From: Thermoanaerobacter sp049701115
Lineage (GTDB): Bacteria > Bacillota > Thermoanaerobacteria > Thermoanaerobacterales > Thermoanaerobacteraceae
Direction of reading: 5' to 3'
Assembly (NCBI RefSeq): GCF_049701115.1
Contig: NZ_JBNATX010000001.1
Span: 62,001-126,000 of the forward strand
Length of the DNA stretch: 64,000 nucleotides
The notes under the pieces are model-generated. The model was not told the origin of the DNA. It ran no database searches and worked only from the letters and a program-made list of their open reading frames with translations. Positions 52,845 through 62,444 of this stretch are shown here, piece by piece (position 1 is the first letter of the stretch; each line of letters opens with the position of its first letter). The position numbers and the translations under genes were made by a program.

Positions 52845-54107
52845 ATGAAATTGTATCAACAAAAGAAGATAGAAGGAGTAAATGTGGTGAGCTGCAAAAT
52901 CCCTCATGTAAATTCTGTATACATAGGCATATGGATAAAAGCAGGTTCGATGTATGAATCAAAGCTGATAAATGGCGTTTCTCATTTCATAGAACACCTT
53001 GTATTTAAAGGGTCTCATAAAAGAAGTGCGAGACAAATAGCCGAAGAAATGGACAGCATAGGTGGGCAGCTGAATGGTTTTACTGAAAAAGAAGATACTT
53101 GCTTTTACATAAAGGTGTTGGGCAGTCATTTGGAAAAAGGAATTGACATTCTTTTCGACATGGTTTTTAATCCGGCATTCAGGGAAGAAGACATTTTAAA
53201 GGAAAAACAGGTGGTTTTTGAAGAGATATTATCAGAGCTTGACTCTCCAGAAGATGTTGCCTATAACCTTCTCGCCAAAACGGCCTGGAAGGGGCATTCC
53301 CTTTCATTTCCTGTATTAGGTACCTTCAATACGATTAAAAATTTAAATAGGAATCATATTTTGGACTATTATAACAGACATTATGTTAAAGACAAAGTAG
53401 TTGTATCAGTGGCCGGTAATTTTGATGACAGGATATACGACATATTAAAACCTTATCTTCAGAAAATTAAAGAAATAAAATCTGACAATGCTCTTCTCCC
53501 GCCTTTGTGGCATAAGGATGTAGCCATTTATGAAAAAGATTTTGAACAAGTAAATCTCTGCATAGGACTTCCCTCCATATCCTATGACTTGAAGAAAGTA
53601 TACGCTCTTTCCATTGCTAACAATGCCTTTGGAGGAGGAATGAGTTCAAGGCTTTTTCAGAAAATAAGGGAAGACAAAGGATTGGTTTACTCCATTTACT
53701 CTTATCCAGTTACTTATCCCCATGCAGGAATGTTTGCAATTTTTGCGAGTATGACTTCCAGCAACTTTAGAAAAGTCTATGATTTGATAGTGAAGGAAAT
53801 AGAGGAAATCTCAAAGAATGGCGTTACCAAGGAAGAGTTCGAAAAATTTAAAGAGCAACTTAAGATAAACCTTTTAATGGATCAAGACAGCATAAGTGCT
53901 AGAATGAGTAATATAGGTAAGTCATTACTGCTTTTTGACCGAGTCTACCTCATTGAAGATGCTCTAAAAGTTGTAGAAGAAATAACTTTTGAAGAAGTAA
54001 ATCAATTGGCAAAAATGATAATAAAACCAGATGAAATGACTGTATCAGTAGTGGGTAAACTCAATAAAAAAGACAAAAGGTGGTTAGAAAATGTCAATAG
54101 TGCTTAA
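52845..54107 (+). CDS. mlpA: M16 family zinc peptidase (MlpA/YmxG type)
   Basis: Inverzincin peptidase of the mitochondrial processing peptidase family. It has 420 residues. Zinc motif HFIEH is at 47-51, the distal Glu lies in KQVVFEEILSELD near 127, and the second M16 domain has NNAFGGGMSSRLFQKIREDKGLVYS (read in parts). No signal peptide, so cytoplasmic. Bacillus mlpA lies at the same place, next to ymxH and the aspartokinase. Substrate unknown. AGAGGGG is upstream. Confidence 0.94.
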   Translation: MKLYQQKKIEGVNVVSCKIPHVNSVYIGIWIKAGSMYESKLINGVSHFIEHLVFKGSHKRSARQIAEEMDSIGGQLNGFTEKEDTCFYIKVLGSHLEKGIDILFDMVFNPAFREEDILKEKQVVFEEILSELDSPEDVAYNLLAKTAWKGHSLSFPVLGTFNTIKNLNRNHILDYYNRHYVKDKVVVSVAGNFDDRIYDILKPYLQKIKEIKSDNALLPPLWHKDVAIYEKDFEQVNLCIGLPSISYDLKKVYALSIANNAFGGGMSSRLFQKIREDKGLVYSIYSYPVTYPHAGMFAIFASMTSSNFRKVYDLIVKEIEEISKNGVTKEEFEKFKEQLKINLLMDQDSISARMSNIGKSLLLFDRVYLIEDALKVVEEITFEEVNQLAKMIIKPDEMTVSVVGKLNKKDKRWLENVNSA

Positions 54108-54537
54108 GATAAAGAGAACAGAAGATGCAAAAGACCTGCCTTTACCGACTTATATGAGTGAGGGAGCAGCAGGAATGGATCTATATGCCAACGTAAAGGG
54201 CGAAGTGGTGATAAATCCGGGGGAAATTGAATTAATACCTACAGGAATACAGATCGAGCTTCCTCCAAATTATGAAGCCCAGATAAGGCCAAGAAGCGGT
54301 CTTGCTCTAAATTACGGTATTACTTTGCTTAATACCCCTGGTACAGTGGACTCCGATTACAGGGGTGAAATCAAACTCATAGTCATAAATTTAGGAAAAC
54401 AACCCGTTACCATTAGAAGAGGACAACGTATCGCCCAAATGGTAATAAACCAGATAATAAGACCTCAAATAATAGAGGTAGAAGAACTTTCTGAAACCCA
54501 AAGAAGTGACGGTGGTTTTGGCCATACGGGAATGTAA
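54091..54537 (+). CDS. dut: dUTP diphosphatase
   Basis: Hydrolyses dUTP to dUMP, keeping uracil out of DNA and supplying dTMP synthesis. It has 148 residues with all five trimeric dUTPase motifs: GAAGMDLYAN, RPRSGLALNYGI, GTVDSDYRGEI, RRGQRIAQMV and the C-terminal RSDGGFGHTGM, where His replaces the usual Ser. Overlaps mlpA by 17 bp. Confidence 0.96.
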   Translation: MSIVLKIKRTEDAKDLPLPTYMSEGAAGMDLYANVKGEVVINPGEIELIPTGIQIELPPNYEAQIRPRSGLALNYGITLLNTPGTVDSDYRGEIKLIVINLGKQPVTIRRGQRIAQMVINQIIRPQIIEVEELSETQRSDGGFGHTGM

Positions 54538-54550
54538 GGAGAGGATATCA

Positions 54551-54802
54551 GTGAGGTTGAGCGAGTTTGGAAATAAAGAAATTGTGAACATTATCGATGG
54601 AAAAAGATGGGGGTTGATTGAGGATTCCGACCTTATAATCGACGAAGAAACGGGGAGAATCCATTCTATAATAGTGTACGAACCAGGAGGATTTTTCAGG
54701 GGAAAGACAAACTACATAGAAATCCCTTGGAATGCCATAAGAAGAATAGGAGATGACATGATAATAGTAGAGTTTGAGGGCAGACCGAGAAAATTTTATT
54801 GA
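54551..54802 (+). CDS. ymxH: YlmC/YmxH family sporulation protein
   Basis: An 83-residue PRC-barrel-like protein of the YlmC/YmxH family, found in endospore formers, with unclear function. Sequence blocks are VRLSEFGNKEIVNIIDGKRWG, DLIIDEETGRIHSII and NYIEIPWNAIRRIGDDMIIVE. The frame is open upstream into dut. AAGGAGAGG (54537-54545) fixes GTG 54551. Same neighbourhood as in Bacillus (mlpA-ymxH-aspartokinase). Confidence 0.88.
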   Translation: MRLSEFGNKEIVNIIDGKRWGLIEDSDLIIDEETGRIHSIIVYEPGGFFRGKTNYIEIPWNAIRRIGDDMIIVEFEGRPRKFY

Positions 54803-54869
54803 ACTACTTTCCTTTGATGCTGTAGTAAAGTATAATAATAACTGATATTATAGTGGAAAGGATGAGATT

Positions 54870-56066
54870 GTGAAAATATTGGTGCAAAAATTTGGAGGAA
54901 CATCCGTTTCTTCAGAAGAAAAAAGGGAAAAGGCTGCTATGAGGGTAATAGAAGCGGTGAAGAATGGGTATAGCGTCGTTGTAGTAGTATCTGCTATGGG
55001 GCGAGAGAAAGATCCCTATGCTACAGACACCCTTATAAACATGGCTAAATCGGTATATAAGGACATCTCAAAAAGAGATTTAGACCTCATAATGAACTGC
55101 GGCGAAATAATTTCCAGTGTACTTTTTGCTGCTACTTTGTCCAGCAAAGGGTATAAGGCTACAGCTCTGACAGGAGGACAAGCTGGCATAATAACAGATG
55201 ATAATTTTGGAAATGCAGAAGTTATAAATGTAGACCCTTCAAGGATTTTAGATATATTAAAAGATGGAGTAATACCCGTGGTAGCAGGTTTTCAAGGAAT
55301 TACTCAAAAGGGTGAACTAACCACATTAGGGAGAGGGGGAAGTGATACTACAGCAGCGCTTTTGGGAGTAGCGTTAAAGGCTGAAGCTGTCGAAATATAT
55401 ACGGACGTGGATGGAATAATGACTGCAGATCCAAGAATTGTATCGGCAGCACACGTCATAGATAGAATAAGCTATAATGAGGTCTTCCAGTTTGCTGAAC
55501 AAGGCGCAAAGGTGGTTCACCCGAGGGCTGTAGAAATAGCTATGAGGGGTAATATACCATTAATTATAAAAAATACCATGTCTGACGGCGGAGGGACAAT
55601 AATAACTAATTATAGCGATGCCTACGCCAGCATATATGAAATAAATAAGCTGGTGACAGGAATAGCAAACATGAATAACAGGGTCCAGATTGTGATTGAA
55701 GATAAAGGGAACGTGGAGGATATATTTGCAAAGATTGGAGAGGAAGGAATTAGTATTGATTTGATAAATATTTTCCCTGATAAACAAGTTTTTACTATCT
55801 CCGATTCTGATTTTGAAAAACTCAGGAACCTTTTTGAGAGGCTTGGCGTAAAATATTCTTATAGAAGCAACTGTGCCAAAGTTTCTATTATAGGCAATAG
55901 AATAAGAGGAGTCCCTGGAGTAATGGCCAGAGTGATTAAGGCTTTGTCCAGCCGTGGTATTGAAATATATCAAACAGCGGACTCCCACAACACAATATCC
56001 TGTCTTGTAAGTCAGGATAAGGTAGAAGATGCCATAAGAGTGCTGCACGAAGAATTTGGACTTTGA
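54870..56066 (+). CDS. dapG: Aspartate kinase
   Basis: First step of the aspartate pathway to lysine, threonine, methionine and diaminopimelate. It has 398 residues with the N-terminal kinase domain (VQKFGGTSVSS, LGRGGSDTTAALLG, YTDVDGIMTADPRIV) and two C-terminal ACT domains, typical of feedback-regulated enzymes. Position after ymxH corresponds to Bacillus dapG. Which isozyme it is and its inhibitor cannot be read from sequence. GTG start; the 67-bp gap upstream carries TATAAT at 54831 without a good -35. Confidence 0.93.
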   Translation: MKILVQKFGGTSVSSEEKREKAAMRVIEAVKNGYSVVVVVSAMGREKDPYATDTLINMAKSVYKDISKRDLDLIMNCGEIISSVLFAATLSSKGYKATALTGGQAGIITDDNFGNAEVINVDPSRILDILKDGVIPVVAGFQGITQKGELTTLGRGGSDTTAALLGVALKAEAVEIYTDVDGIMTADPRIVSAAHVIDRISYNEVFQFAEQGAKVVHPRAVEIAMRGNIPLIIKNTMSDGGGTIITNYSDAYASIYEINKLVTGIANMNNRVQIVIEDKGNVEDIFAKIGEEGISIDLINIFPDKQVFTISDSDFEKLRNLFERLGVKYSYRSNCAKVSIIGNRIRGVPGVMARVIKALSSRGIEIYQTADSHNTISCLVSQDKVEDAIRVLHEEFGL

Positions 56067-56094
56067 AGGATGCATACTCTCCTTCTTTTTTTTT
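56065..56094 (+). terminator. Terminator of aspartokinase gene
   Basis: GAAGGA (56065-56070) and TCCTTC (56080-56085) pair across a 9-base loop and run into nine Ts (56086-56094). It overlaps the stop codon of the aspartokinase gene. Confidence 0.8.
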
Positions 56095-56121
56095 ATACTA
56101 ATATGTAGGAGAGTGATACAA

Positions 56122-56832
56122 ATGAAGTTTATGAATGAAGAAGGGACAGATCAACCTCAAACCCTTCCTCCAATTCAGGAAAATATAAAAAATTTAGGGC
56201 AAACCAACGTACCTAATTTCGAAAGTGATATTCATTGTTTAACCATAATAGGTCAGATAGAAGGACATATGGTTCTTCCCCCACAGAATAAGACTACGAA
56301 ATATGAGCATATAATTCCTCAGCTGGTAGCCATAGAGGAAAACCCAAATATAAAAGGGGTACTCATACTTTTAAACACCGTCGGTGGAGATGTGGAAGCA
56401 GGGTTAGCCATCGCAGAGATGATTGCAAGCCTTTCCAAACCCACGGTCTCGATTGTACTGGGAGGAGGTCATAGCATTGGTGTCCCGCTGGCTGTTTCTG
56501 CTAATTACTCTTACATAGTTCCCAGTGCTACGATGACTATTCATCCAATCAGAATGACTGGACTTGTAGTGGGAGTCCCTCAGACTTTTGATTACTTTAA
56601 CAAGATGCAAGACAGAATAGTAGAATTCATTGTCAGAAATTCAAAAATAAAAAGAGACACCTTTATGAGTTTAATGCTAAAAACGGGAGAACTTGCCAAC
56701 GACATTGGAACAATACTTGTGGGTAAAGAAGCCGTCGATTATGGATTGATAGATGAAATCGGGGGGATAAAGGAGGCTTTAAAGAAGCTACATCAACTGA
56801 TTGAGAAAAAAGAAAAGGAAGGAGTATTTTGA
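56122..56832 (+). CDS. tepA: ClpP-like serine protease TepA
   Basis: ClpP/SppA-superfamily protein of the TepA (translocation-enhancing) family, implicated in Bacillus in protein export and germination-related proteolysis. It has 236 residues. The nucleophile Ser lies in LGGGHSIGVPLA and the His in MTIHPIRMTG, with GVLILLNTVGGDVEAGLAIAEMI ahead of them (read in parts). The frame extends upstream into the aspartokinase terminator. AGGAGAGTG sets ATG 56122. No signal peptide. ylzJ follows, as in Bacillus. Confidence 0.92.
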   Translation: MKFMNEEGTDQPQTLPPIQENIKNLGQTNVPNFESDIHCLTIIGQIEGHMVLPPQNKTTKYEHIIPQLVAIEENPNIKGVLILLNTVGGDVEAGLAIAEMIASLSKPTVSIVLGGGHSIGVPLAVSANYSYIVPSATMTIHPIRMTGLVVGVPQTFDYFNKMQDRIVEFIVRNSKIKRDTFMSLMLKTGELANDIGTILVGKEAVDYGLIDEIGGIKEALKKLHQLIEKKEKEGVF

Positions 56833-56835
56833 AAC

Positions 56836-57045
56836 ATGCTCTACACCATAATTCCCTACGAGGTAATTTTCGAAAAAAAAGAGGAATATACTGTCATGAA
56901 TTATTCAGAATTAAAATTAGGTAATAAGACTCTTTTAGTTGAAAGGCTTTCTGAAGGGAAATATCTTATACGTAACATGTTTTCTACCAATCCCTATGAT
57001 TATCTTGATAAAAGTTATTCTCCCGGGAATATTATCTTTTTATAG
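56836..57045 (+). CDS. ylzJ: YlzJ-like small protein
   Basis: A 69-residue protein of the YlzJ family (MLYTIIPYEVIF at the N-terminus, a family hallmark), function unknown. Lies between tepA and ftsK exactly as in Bacillus and other spore formers. Starts 3 bases after tepA, with AAGGAG 12 bases upstream of the ATG. Confidence 0.86.
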   Translation: MLYTIIPYEVIFEKKEEYTVMNYSELKLGNKTLLVERLSEGKYLIRNMFSTNPYDYLDKSYSPGNIIFL

Positions 57046-57074
57046 ATGGGTTTTACACACTCATCTATTTTTTT
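57042..57074 (+). terminator. Terminator of the tepA-ylzJ unit
   Basis: ATAGATG (57042-57048) and CATCTAT (57062-57068) form a 7-bp stem across a 13-base loop, followed by a T-run to 57074. Confidence 0.8.
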
Positions 57075-57083
57075 GTTGCTATT

Positions 57084-57113
57084 TTGAAGGATTAATACTA
57101 AAATCTTTATAGG
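57084..57113 (+). promoter_or_regulatory. Weak candidate promoter of ftsK
   Basis: TTGAAG (57084-57089), 18 bases, TTATAG (57108-57113), just ahead of the ftsK start. The match is modest. Since a terminator lies upstream, a promoter is expected near here. Confidence 0.35.
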
Positions 57114-57141
57114 AGAAGAAATTTTTAGCTAGGTGATACAT

Positions 57142-59289
57142 ATGATAGATAGAAAAAATAAAAAACAAAAACCAGTAAAAGAAGAAATCATGGGGATAAT
57201 CTTTTTGGCTTTTACTCTTATCTCTTTTTTGAGCCTTTATACCGATTCAACAGGCATAATAGGTAAACATATAGGTACTTTTCTAAAAGGCTTTTTGGGG
57301 ACAGGTTCCTATGTGTTTTCAGCACTACTTTTAATTTTTGCTCTGATGTTTTTATTTGCAAGTAAGGATTTCATAAAACTTCACAGGTCCATGGCGCTTT
57401 TAGGGTTGTTTCTCATGTTTATAAGTTTGAATCAACTTTATTACTTTCCTATACTTACGAATTTTAAAGATTATATCTCTGTATCTTATATAAGCGGAAT
57501 CAATAACACAGGTGGAGGGGTTATCGGCGGGTTAATAGTGTATTTTTTTGTCAAGATGGTAGGAATAGTTGGAAGTTATATATTGCTAATATCGTTTACT
57601 GCTATTTTTACAGTACTTGTAACAGATATTTCTATTGTAAGTCTGATAAAAAGCTCGTATGAAAAATTAATGGTAAAAAAGGAAAACCTCATACATAATA
57701 AAAAACATGAAAAAGAAAAAAAGTCTGTTAAGATAGAGCCTGTAGAAGAACCAGTGCAGTCTTTCTACGAAGCGGAAAATGAGGATAAAAACATTGGGAA
57801 ACCAATTGAAATAGTAGAGCAGATAGAGGAAGAAAGAAAGGTGTATGAAAGACCCTCTCTGGCAAAAGAAGATGGAGAATATACTCCCCCTCCAATTACC
57901 CTATTAAAAGAGGCGATTCCTTCACCGAAAGTAAAGAACGAATTGCTTTTTGAAAAAGCTAAAAGGATAGAAGAAACATTGAGGAATTTCGGTATAGAAG
58001 CTAAAGTGGTTCAGGTTACAAAGGGACCTGCCATAACCCGTTTTGAACTGCAGCCCAGTGCAGGAGTTAAGGTAAGCAGAATTGTGAGTTTAACAGATGA
58101 CTTAGCCTTGAGCTTAGCGGCTCCTTCTGTGAGGATAGAAGCACCCATTCCTGGAAAGTCTGCTATTGGAATTGAGGTTCCAAATGAAAAGATAACTCCT
58201 GTATATTTAAGGGAAGTTATTGACAGCAGGAAATTTAGAAGTTTCAAGTCGGAACTTGCCATCGGATTGGGAAAAGATATAGCCGGGAATATAATCATAG
58301 CAGACCTTGGGAAAATGCCACACCTTTTGATCGCAGGAGCAACAGGCTCAGGGAAGAGTGTTTGCATAAATTCTTTGATAGTAAGTCTCCTTTACAAGGC
58401 TTCTCCGCAACAGGTAAAAATGATTCTAATAGATCCAAAAGTGGTTGAACTCAACATTTATAATGGAATTCCTCATCTTCTTACTCCTGTTGTGACAGAT
58501 CCCAAAAAGGCAGCCGGGGTTTTAAACTGGGCTGTACAGGAGATGATAAGAAGATATAAAATTTTTGCAGAGGCTGGAGTAAGAGATATAGAAAGTTATA
58601 ATGAAAAGTATAAAGAAGAAAGACTTTATAAAATAGTCATAATAATAGATGAGCTCTCTGACCTGATGATGGTATCTCCTGCAGAAGTTGAAGAGTATAT
58701 ATTCAGACTTGCTCAAATGGCAAGAGCCGCAGGTATCCATTTGGTAATCGCAACTCAAAGGCCCTCTGTAGATGTGATAACGGGAGTAATAAAGGCGAAT
58801 ATACCTTCAAGGATATCTTTTGCTGTTTCTTCCCAAATAGACTCCCGTACCATTTTAGACATGGCAGGGGCGGAAAAACTTTTAGGGAAAGGTGATATGC
58901 TATTTGACCCTATTGGGGCTTCGAAGCCCATAAGAGTCCAGGGAGCTTTTATTTCAGAAGAAGAAGTAGAAGCGGTAGTAAACTTTTTAAAGGAAAATTA
59001 TAATCCTCATTACCAAGAAATCAAGATTGAAGAAAAATTGAACGGCAAAGCTTTAGAAGAGGAGGAAGACGAACTTCTGGAAGATGCAATTTCTGTCATT
59101 TTGGAAACCGGTCAGGCTTCTATTTCTCTTCTTCAGAGGAAACTCAGGATAGGATATGCTAGAGCTGCCAGAATCATAGACCAATTAGAACAAAAAGGTA
59201 TAATAAGCGGTTATGACGGTGCAAAACCCAGACAAATACTCATGTCTAGGGAAGAAATACAAAAGCTTTTAGAAAGGAAGTCGATATGA
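57142..59289 (+). CDS. ftsK: DNA translocase FtsK/SpoIIIE
   Basis: Septal dsDNA pump that clears chromosomes from division or sporulation septa. It has 715 residues with four N-terminal membrane helices (about 15-170), a Lys/Glu-rich linker, and the motor with Walker A GATGSGKSV and Walker B in KIVIIIDELSDLM. A C-terminal gamma winged-helix domain contains LQRKLRIGYARAARIIDQL. Position beside tepA/ylzJ suggests the SpoIIIE orthologue. AGGTGAT points to ATG 57142 rather than GTG 57133. Confidence 0.95.
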   Translation: MIDRKNKKQKPVKEEIMGIIFLAFTLISFLSLYTDSTGIIGKHIGTFLKGFLGTGSYVFSALLLIFALMFLFASKDFIKLHRSMALLGLFLMFISLNQLYYFPILTNFKDYISVSYISGINNTGGGVIGGLIVYFFVKMVGIVGSYILLISFTAIFTVLVTDISIVSLIKSSYEKLMVKKENLIHNKKHEKEKKSVKIEPVEEPVQSFYEAENEDKNIGKPIEIVEQIEEERKVYERPSLAKEDGEYTPPPITLLKEAIPSPKVKNELLFEKAKRIEETLRNFGIEAKVVQVTKGPAITRFELQPSAGVKVSRIVSLTDDLALSLAAPSVRIEAPIPGKSAIGIEVPNEKITPVYLREVIDSRKFRSFKSELAIGLGKDIAGNIIIADLGKMPHLLIAGATGSGKSVCINSLIVSLLYKASPQQVKMILIDPKVVELNIYNGIPHLLTPVVTDPKKAAGVLNWAVQEMIRRYKIFAEAGVRDIESYNEKYKEERLYKIVIIIDELSDLMMVSPAEVEEYIFRLAQMARAAGIHLVIATQRPSVDVITGVIKANIPSRISFAVSSQIDSRTILDMAGAEKLLGKGDMLFDPIGASKPIRVQGAFISEEEVEAVVNFLKENYNPHYQEIKIEEKLNGKALEEEEDELLEDAISVILETGQASISLLQRKLRIGYARAARIIDQLEQKGIISGYDGAKPRQILMSREEIQKLLERKSI

Positions 59290-60596
59290 AAAACGTTGGC
59301 CTAATATCGCTAGGTTGCCCTAAAAATAGCGTGGATTCAGAAAAAATGCTTTTCTTACTTAAAGAAAATGGGTATAACATAGTAAGCGATGAAAGGAAAG
59401 CAGATATTATCATAGTAAATACCTGTGCCTTCATTGAAGATGCTAAAAAAGAATCCATTGAAACTATAATACAGATGGGACAATTGAAGAAAAAAAGATT
59501 AAAATATTTGATTGCTACTGGTTGTCTTTCAGAAAGATACAATAAAGAATTAATGAAAGAACTGCCAGAGCTAGATGCAGTTATAGGGACTGGAGACTTT
59601 ACTGAAATTGTAAAGGTAATTGAAAAACTAAAAAGAGGAGAAAAAGTGTTAAAATACGGTCATCCTGACCTTTTAAAAGATGAGGGTATTTCCAGGGTTT
59701 TAACTACTCCCCCTTATTATGCCTACTTGAAAATTGCAGAAGGCTGTAGCAATGCCTGTTCTTTTTGTATAATTCCAAAACTTAGAGGCAAATACAGAAG
59801 TAGAAAGATTGAGGATATTCTTAAAGAGGCAGAAGAACTCGTAAAAAGGGGAGTAAAGGAACTTATACTGATTGCTCAAGATACTACTAAATACGGAATA
59901 GACCTTTATAAAAAACCTGTACTCCCTGAGCTTTTGCGTGAGTTAGCTAAAATTGAAGGAGTTAAATGGATTAGGCTTCTTTATGCGTATCCTGACAGCG
60001 TAACAGATGAATTGATAGAAGAGATAAAAAAGAATGAAAAAGTAGTGAAATATATAGATATTCCTCTTCAGCATTCCAGCGAATCTGTCTTAAGAAGGAT
60101 GAATAGAGGTACAACAAGGGATAAAATAGAGGAGGTTATATCAAAGTTAAGAAGTATACCGGGAATGGTAATAAGAACCACCTTCATAGTTGGGTTTCCT
60201 GGGGAAACCGAGGAAGAATTCGAAAACTTGAAAAGATTTTTAATAGACAAAAGATTTGAAAGGGTTGGTGTGTTTACTTATTCGAGGGAAGAAGGTACGA
60301 AAGCTTACTACATGAAACCTCAAATAAAAAGAAGTGTGAAACTTAAAAGGCAGAGAGAATTAATGGAAATTCAGCAAAAAATATCTTATGAATTCAACTT
60401 TTCAAAAATAGGTTCCAGATTAGAAGTGATGATCGAGGGATTCGAAGACGGAATTTATTATGGCAGAAGCTATATGGATGCTCCAGAAATAGATGGAATT
60501 GTATATGTAAAAAGCAATAAAAAGCTTTTGCCCGGAGACTTCATATCTGTTACTATAAAAGATGCATTTGAATATGACCTTTTGGGGGAATATTAA
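59286..60596 (+). CDS. rimO: Ribosomal protein S12 methylthiotransferase RimO
   Basis: Radical-SAM enzyme that methylthiolates an aspartate of ribosomal protein S12. It has 436 residues: N-terminal UPF0004 domain with three cluster Cys (GCPKNSVDSE, VNTCAFIEDA, ATGCLSERY), radical-SAM CxxxCxxC in GCSNACSFCIIP, and a C-terminal TRAM domain. SLGCPKNSVDSE separates RimO from MiaB. Begins inside the end of ftsK. Confidence 0.95.
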   Translation: MKNVGLISLGCPKNSVDSEKMLFLLKENGYNIVSDERKADIIIVNTCAFIEDAKKESIETIIQMGQLKKKRLKYLIATGCLSERYNKELMKELPELDAVIGTGDFTEIVKVIEKLKRGEKVLKYGHPDLLKDEGISRVLTTPPYYAYLKIAEGCSNACSFCIIPKLRGKYRSRKIEDILKEAEELVKRGVKELILIAQDTTKYGIDLYKKPVLPELLRELAKIEGVKWIRLLYAYPDSVTDELIEEIKKNEKVVKYIDIPLQHSSESVLRRMNRGTTRDKIEEVISKLRSIPGMVIRTTFIVGFPGETEEEFENLKRFLIDKRFERVGVFTYSREEGTKAYYMKPQIKRSVKLKRQRELMEIQQKISYEFNFSKIGSRLEVMIEGFEDGIYYGRSYMDAPEIDGIVYVKSNKKLLPGDFISVTIKDAFEYDLLGEY

Positions 60597-61132
60597 TGAA
60601 CTTAGCCAATAAACTCACGATGTCACGGCTTTTCTTAATACCCATTTTTATGGTGTTTTTGTTGATAAAAATTCCATACGGTGATTTTTTAGCTGCATTT
60701 TTCTTCACTATTGGCGCCATCACCGATAAATTGGATGGATATGTGGCGCGAAAATACAGACAAATAACTAATTTTGGAAAATTTATGGATCCTTTGGTCG
60801 ATAAAATAATGGTTACTTCTGCACTTATTGCTTTAGTTCAAATGGGCAGGATCCCCAGTTGGATAGTAATAATCATAATAGCAAGAGAATTTTTAATAAC
60901 GGGAATAAGGACATTGGCAGCAGATAAGGGAATTGTAATAGCAGCCAGTAATTACGGGAAATATAAAACTACTTTTCAGATGATTGCAGTTATTGCATTA
61001 ATGCTTAACAACTATCCTTTTAGTCTCATCCATTTTCCTTTTGATATGATAATGGTATACACAGCTTTAATTTTGACAATATACTCTGGCGTCGATTATA
61101 TAATAAAATCAAAAAACCTTTTTAAAGATTAA
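60596..61132 (+). CDS. pgsA: CDP-diacylglycerol-glycerol-3-phosphate 3-phosphatidyltransferase
   Basis: Makes phosphatidylglycerol phosphate from the CDP-diacylglycerol produced by CdsA. It has 178 residues with about four to five membrane helices. The CDP-alcohol motif DGYVARKYRQITNFGKFMDP and the following VDK contain all required Asp, Gly and Arg. ATG overlaps the rimO stop (TAATG). Confidence 0.97.
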   Translation: MNLANKLTMSRLFLIPIFMVFLLIKIPYGDFLAAFFFTIGAITDKLDGYVARKYRQITNFGKFMDPLVDKIMVTSALIALVQMGRIPSWIVIIIIAREFLITGIRTLAADKGIVIAASNYGKYKTTFQMIAVIALMLNNYPFSLIHFPFDMIMVYTALILTIYSGVDYIIKSKNLFKD

Positions 61133-61150
61133 ATACAAAGAGGTGTTCTT

Positions 61151-62389
61151 ATGAAGGGAGAAATAATTTCTGTAGGAACAGAACTTTTACTGGGACAAAT
61201 TATTAACACAAATGCTAAATACCTGTCCGAAAAGCTTGCTCTTTTGGGAATAGATGTATATTTTCATACCAATGTAGGAGACAATGAGGACAGACTTAAG
61301 CAATGCCTAAAAATTGCTTACGAAAGGTCAGAACTAATAATAACTACGGGAGGTCTCGGTCCCACTGTCGATGACATAACAAAAGAGACTATCGCCTCCT
61401 TTTTAAATCTACCCCTTGTAGAAAATAAAGAGGCAAAACAAGAAATAATAAATTTTTTTGAAAGAATAGGGCAAAAACCCACTGAAAACAATTTTAAGCA
61501 GGCTTTTTTCCCGGAAGGTTCAAGGATTTTACCCAATAGGAATGGAACTGCTCCGGGATTCATTCTTGAAAAATCGGGGAAAATTTTTGTCGTTTTGCCG
61601 GGTCCTCCTTCTGAACTCATACCCATGTTTGAAGAACATGTATATCCCTATTTAAAGAATTTCACTAAAGAAACTATAAAATCTAGAGTATTAAAAATAT
61701 TTGGCATTGGAGAGTCAAAAGTAGAAGAGATGGTAAAACCTTTGCTTCAAGGAAGCAATCCTACTGTAGCTCCGCTTGTGGGGGACGGATATGTAACGCT
61801 TAGGATAACTGCAAAAGGGTTAGAAGGAAATGTAAATACGATGATAAAAGAAGTAGAAAGCAAGATAAGGGAAATTTTAGGTGAATATATCTACGCTGTA
61901 GATGACGAGGACATGGAAGAAGTTGTAGTAAAGTTGTTGCAGATGAAAGGGCTTTCGCTCGCTACCGCTGAATCTTGTACAGGGGGCCTTTTGGCAAAAA
62001 AAATAACAGACGTTCCTGGTGCCTCTAAAGTTTTTGGATTTGGTGTAGTGACTTACAGCAATGTAGCAAAGGAAAAAATATTAGGGGTTGACAAAAAGAC
62101 GTTAGAATCTTACGGTGCAGTAAGCCCCGAAACTGCAAAAGAGATGGCTGAAAAAGTGAGGTCTCTGGCAAACGCGGATTTAGGCCTTTCCACAACTGGT
62201 ATTGCTGGCCCATCAGGAGGGACCCCTGAAAAACCTGTAGGATTAGTATATGTAGGTTTTGCTACACCGCAGAAGACTTATATAAAAAAACTGATGTTAA
62301 GTGGTGACAGGGATAGAATTCGCACAAGAGCTATGCTTCATGCTCTTGACATGGTAAGAAGGTATCTTGAAGGAAAACAAATTGATTAG
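61151..62389 (+). CDS. cinA: CinA, nicotinamide-nucleotide amidase / damage-inducible protein
   Basis: Two-domain protein of 412 residues. The N-terminal MoaB/MogA-like domain (ISVGTELLLGQIINTNA, TTGGLGPTVDDITKE) has ADP-ribose pyrophosphatase activity in homologues. The C-terminal PncC domain (ATAESCTGGLLAKKI, STTGIAGPSGG) is an NMN deamidase. It lies just before recA, as in many bacteria where both relate to competence. AGAGGTG is upstream. Confidence 0.95.
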   Translation: MKGEIISVGTELLLGQIINTNAKYLSEKLALLGIDVYFHTNVGDNEDRLKQCLKIAYERSELIITTGGLGPTVDDITKETIASFLNLPLVENKEAKQEIINFFERIGQKPTENNFKQAFFPEGSRILPNRNGTAPGFILEKSGKIFVVLPGPPSELIPMFEEHVYPYLKNFTKETIKSRVLKIFGIGESKVEEMVKPLLQGSNPTVAPLVGDGYVTLRITAKGLEGNVNTMIKEVESKIREILGEYIYAVDDEDMEEVVVKLLQMKGLSLATAESCTGGLLAKKITDVPGASKVFGFGVVTYSNVAKEKILGVDKKTLESYGAVSPETAKEMAEKVRSLANADLGLSTTGIAGPSGGTPEKPVGLVYVGFATPQKTYIKKLMLSGDRDRIRTRAMLHALDMVRRYLEGKQID

Positions 62390-62395
62390 TATAAT
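62367..62395 (+). promoter_or_regulatory. recA promoter
   Basis: TTGAAG (62367-62372), 17 bases, TATAAT (62390-62395), in the last codons of cinA. No GAAC-N4-GTTC LexA box is visible between here and the recA start. Confidence 0.7.
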
Positions 62396-62444
62396 AATTT
62401 TAATATGGAGAGGGGAACAAAATTTTATCAGGAGGTAAAAATTG

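Noticed and set aside
62414..62428. GAACAAAATTTTATC before recA as a LexA box
   Set aside because: The second half lacks GTTC, so it is not a LexA palindrome.
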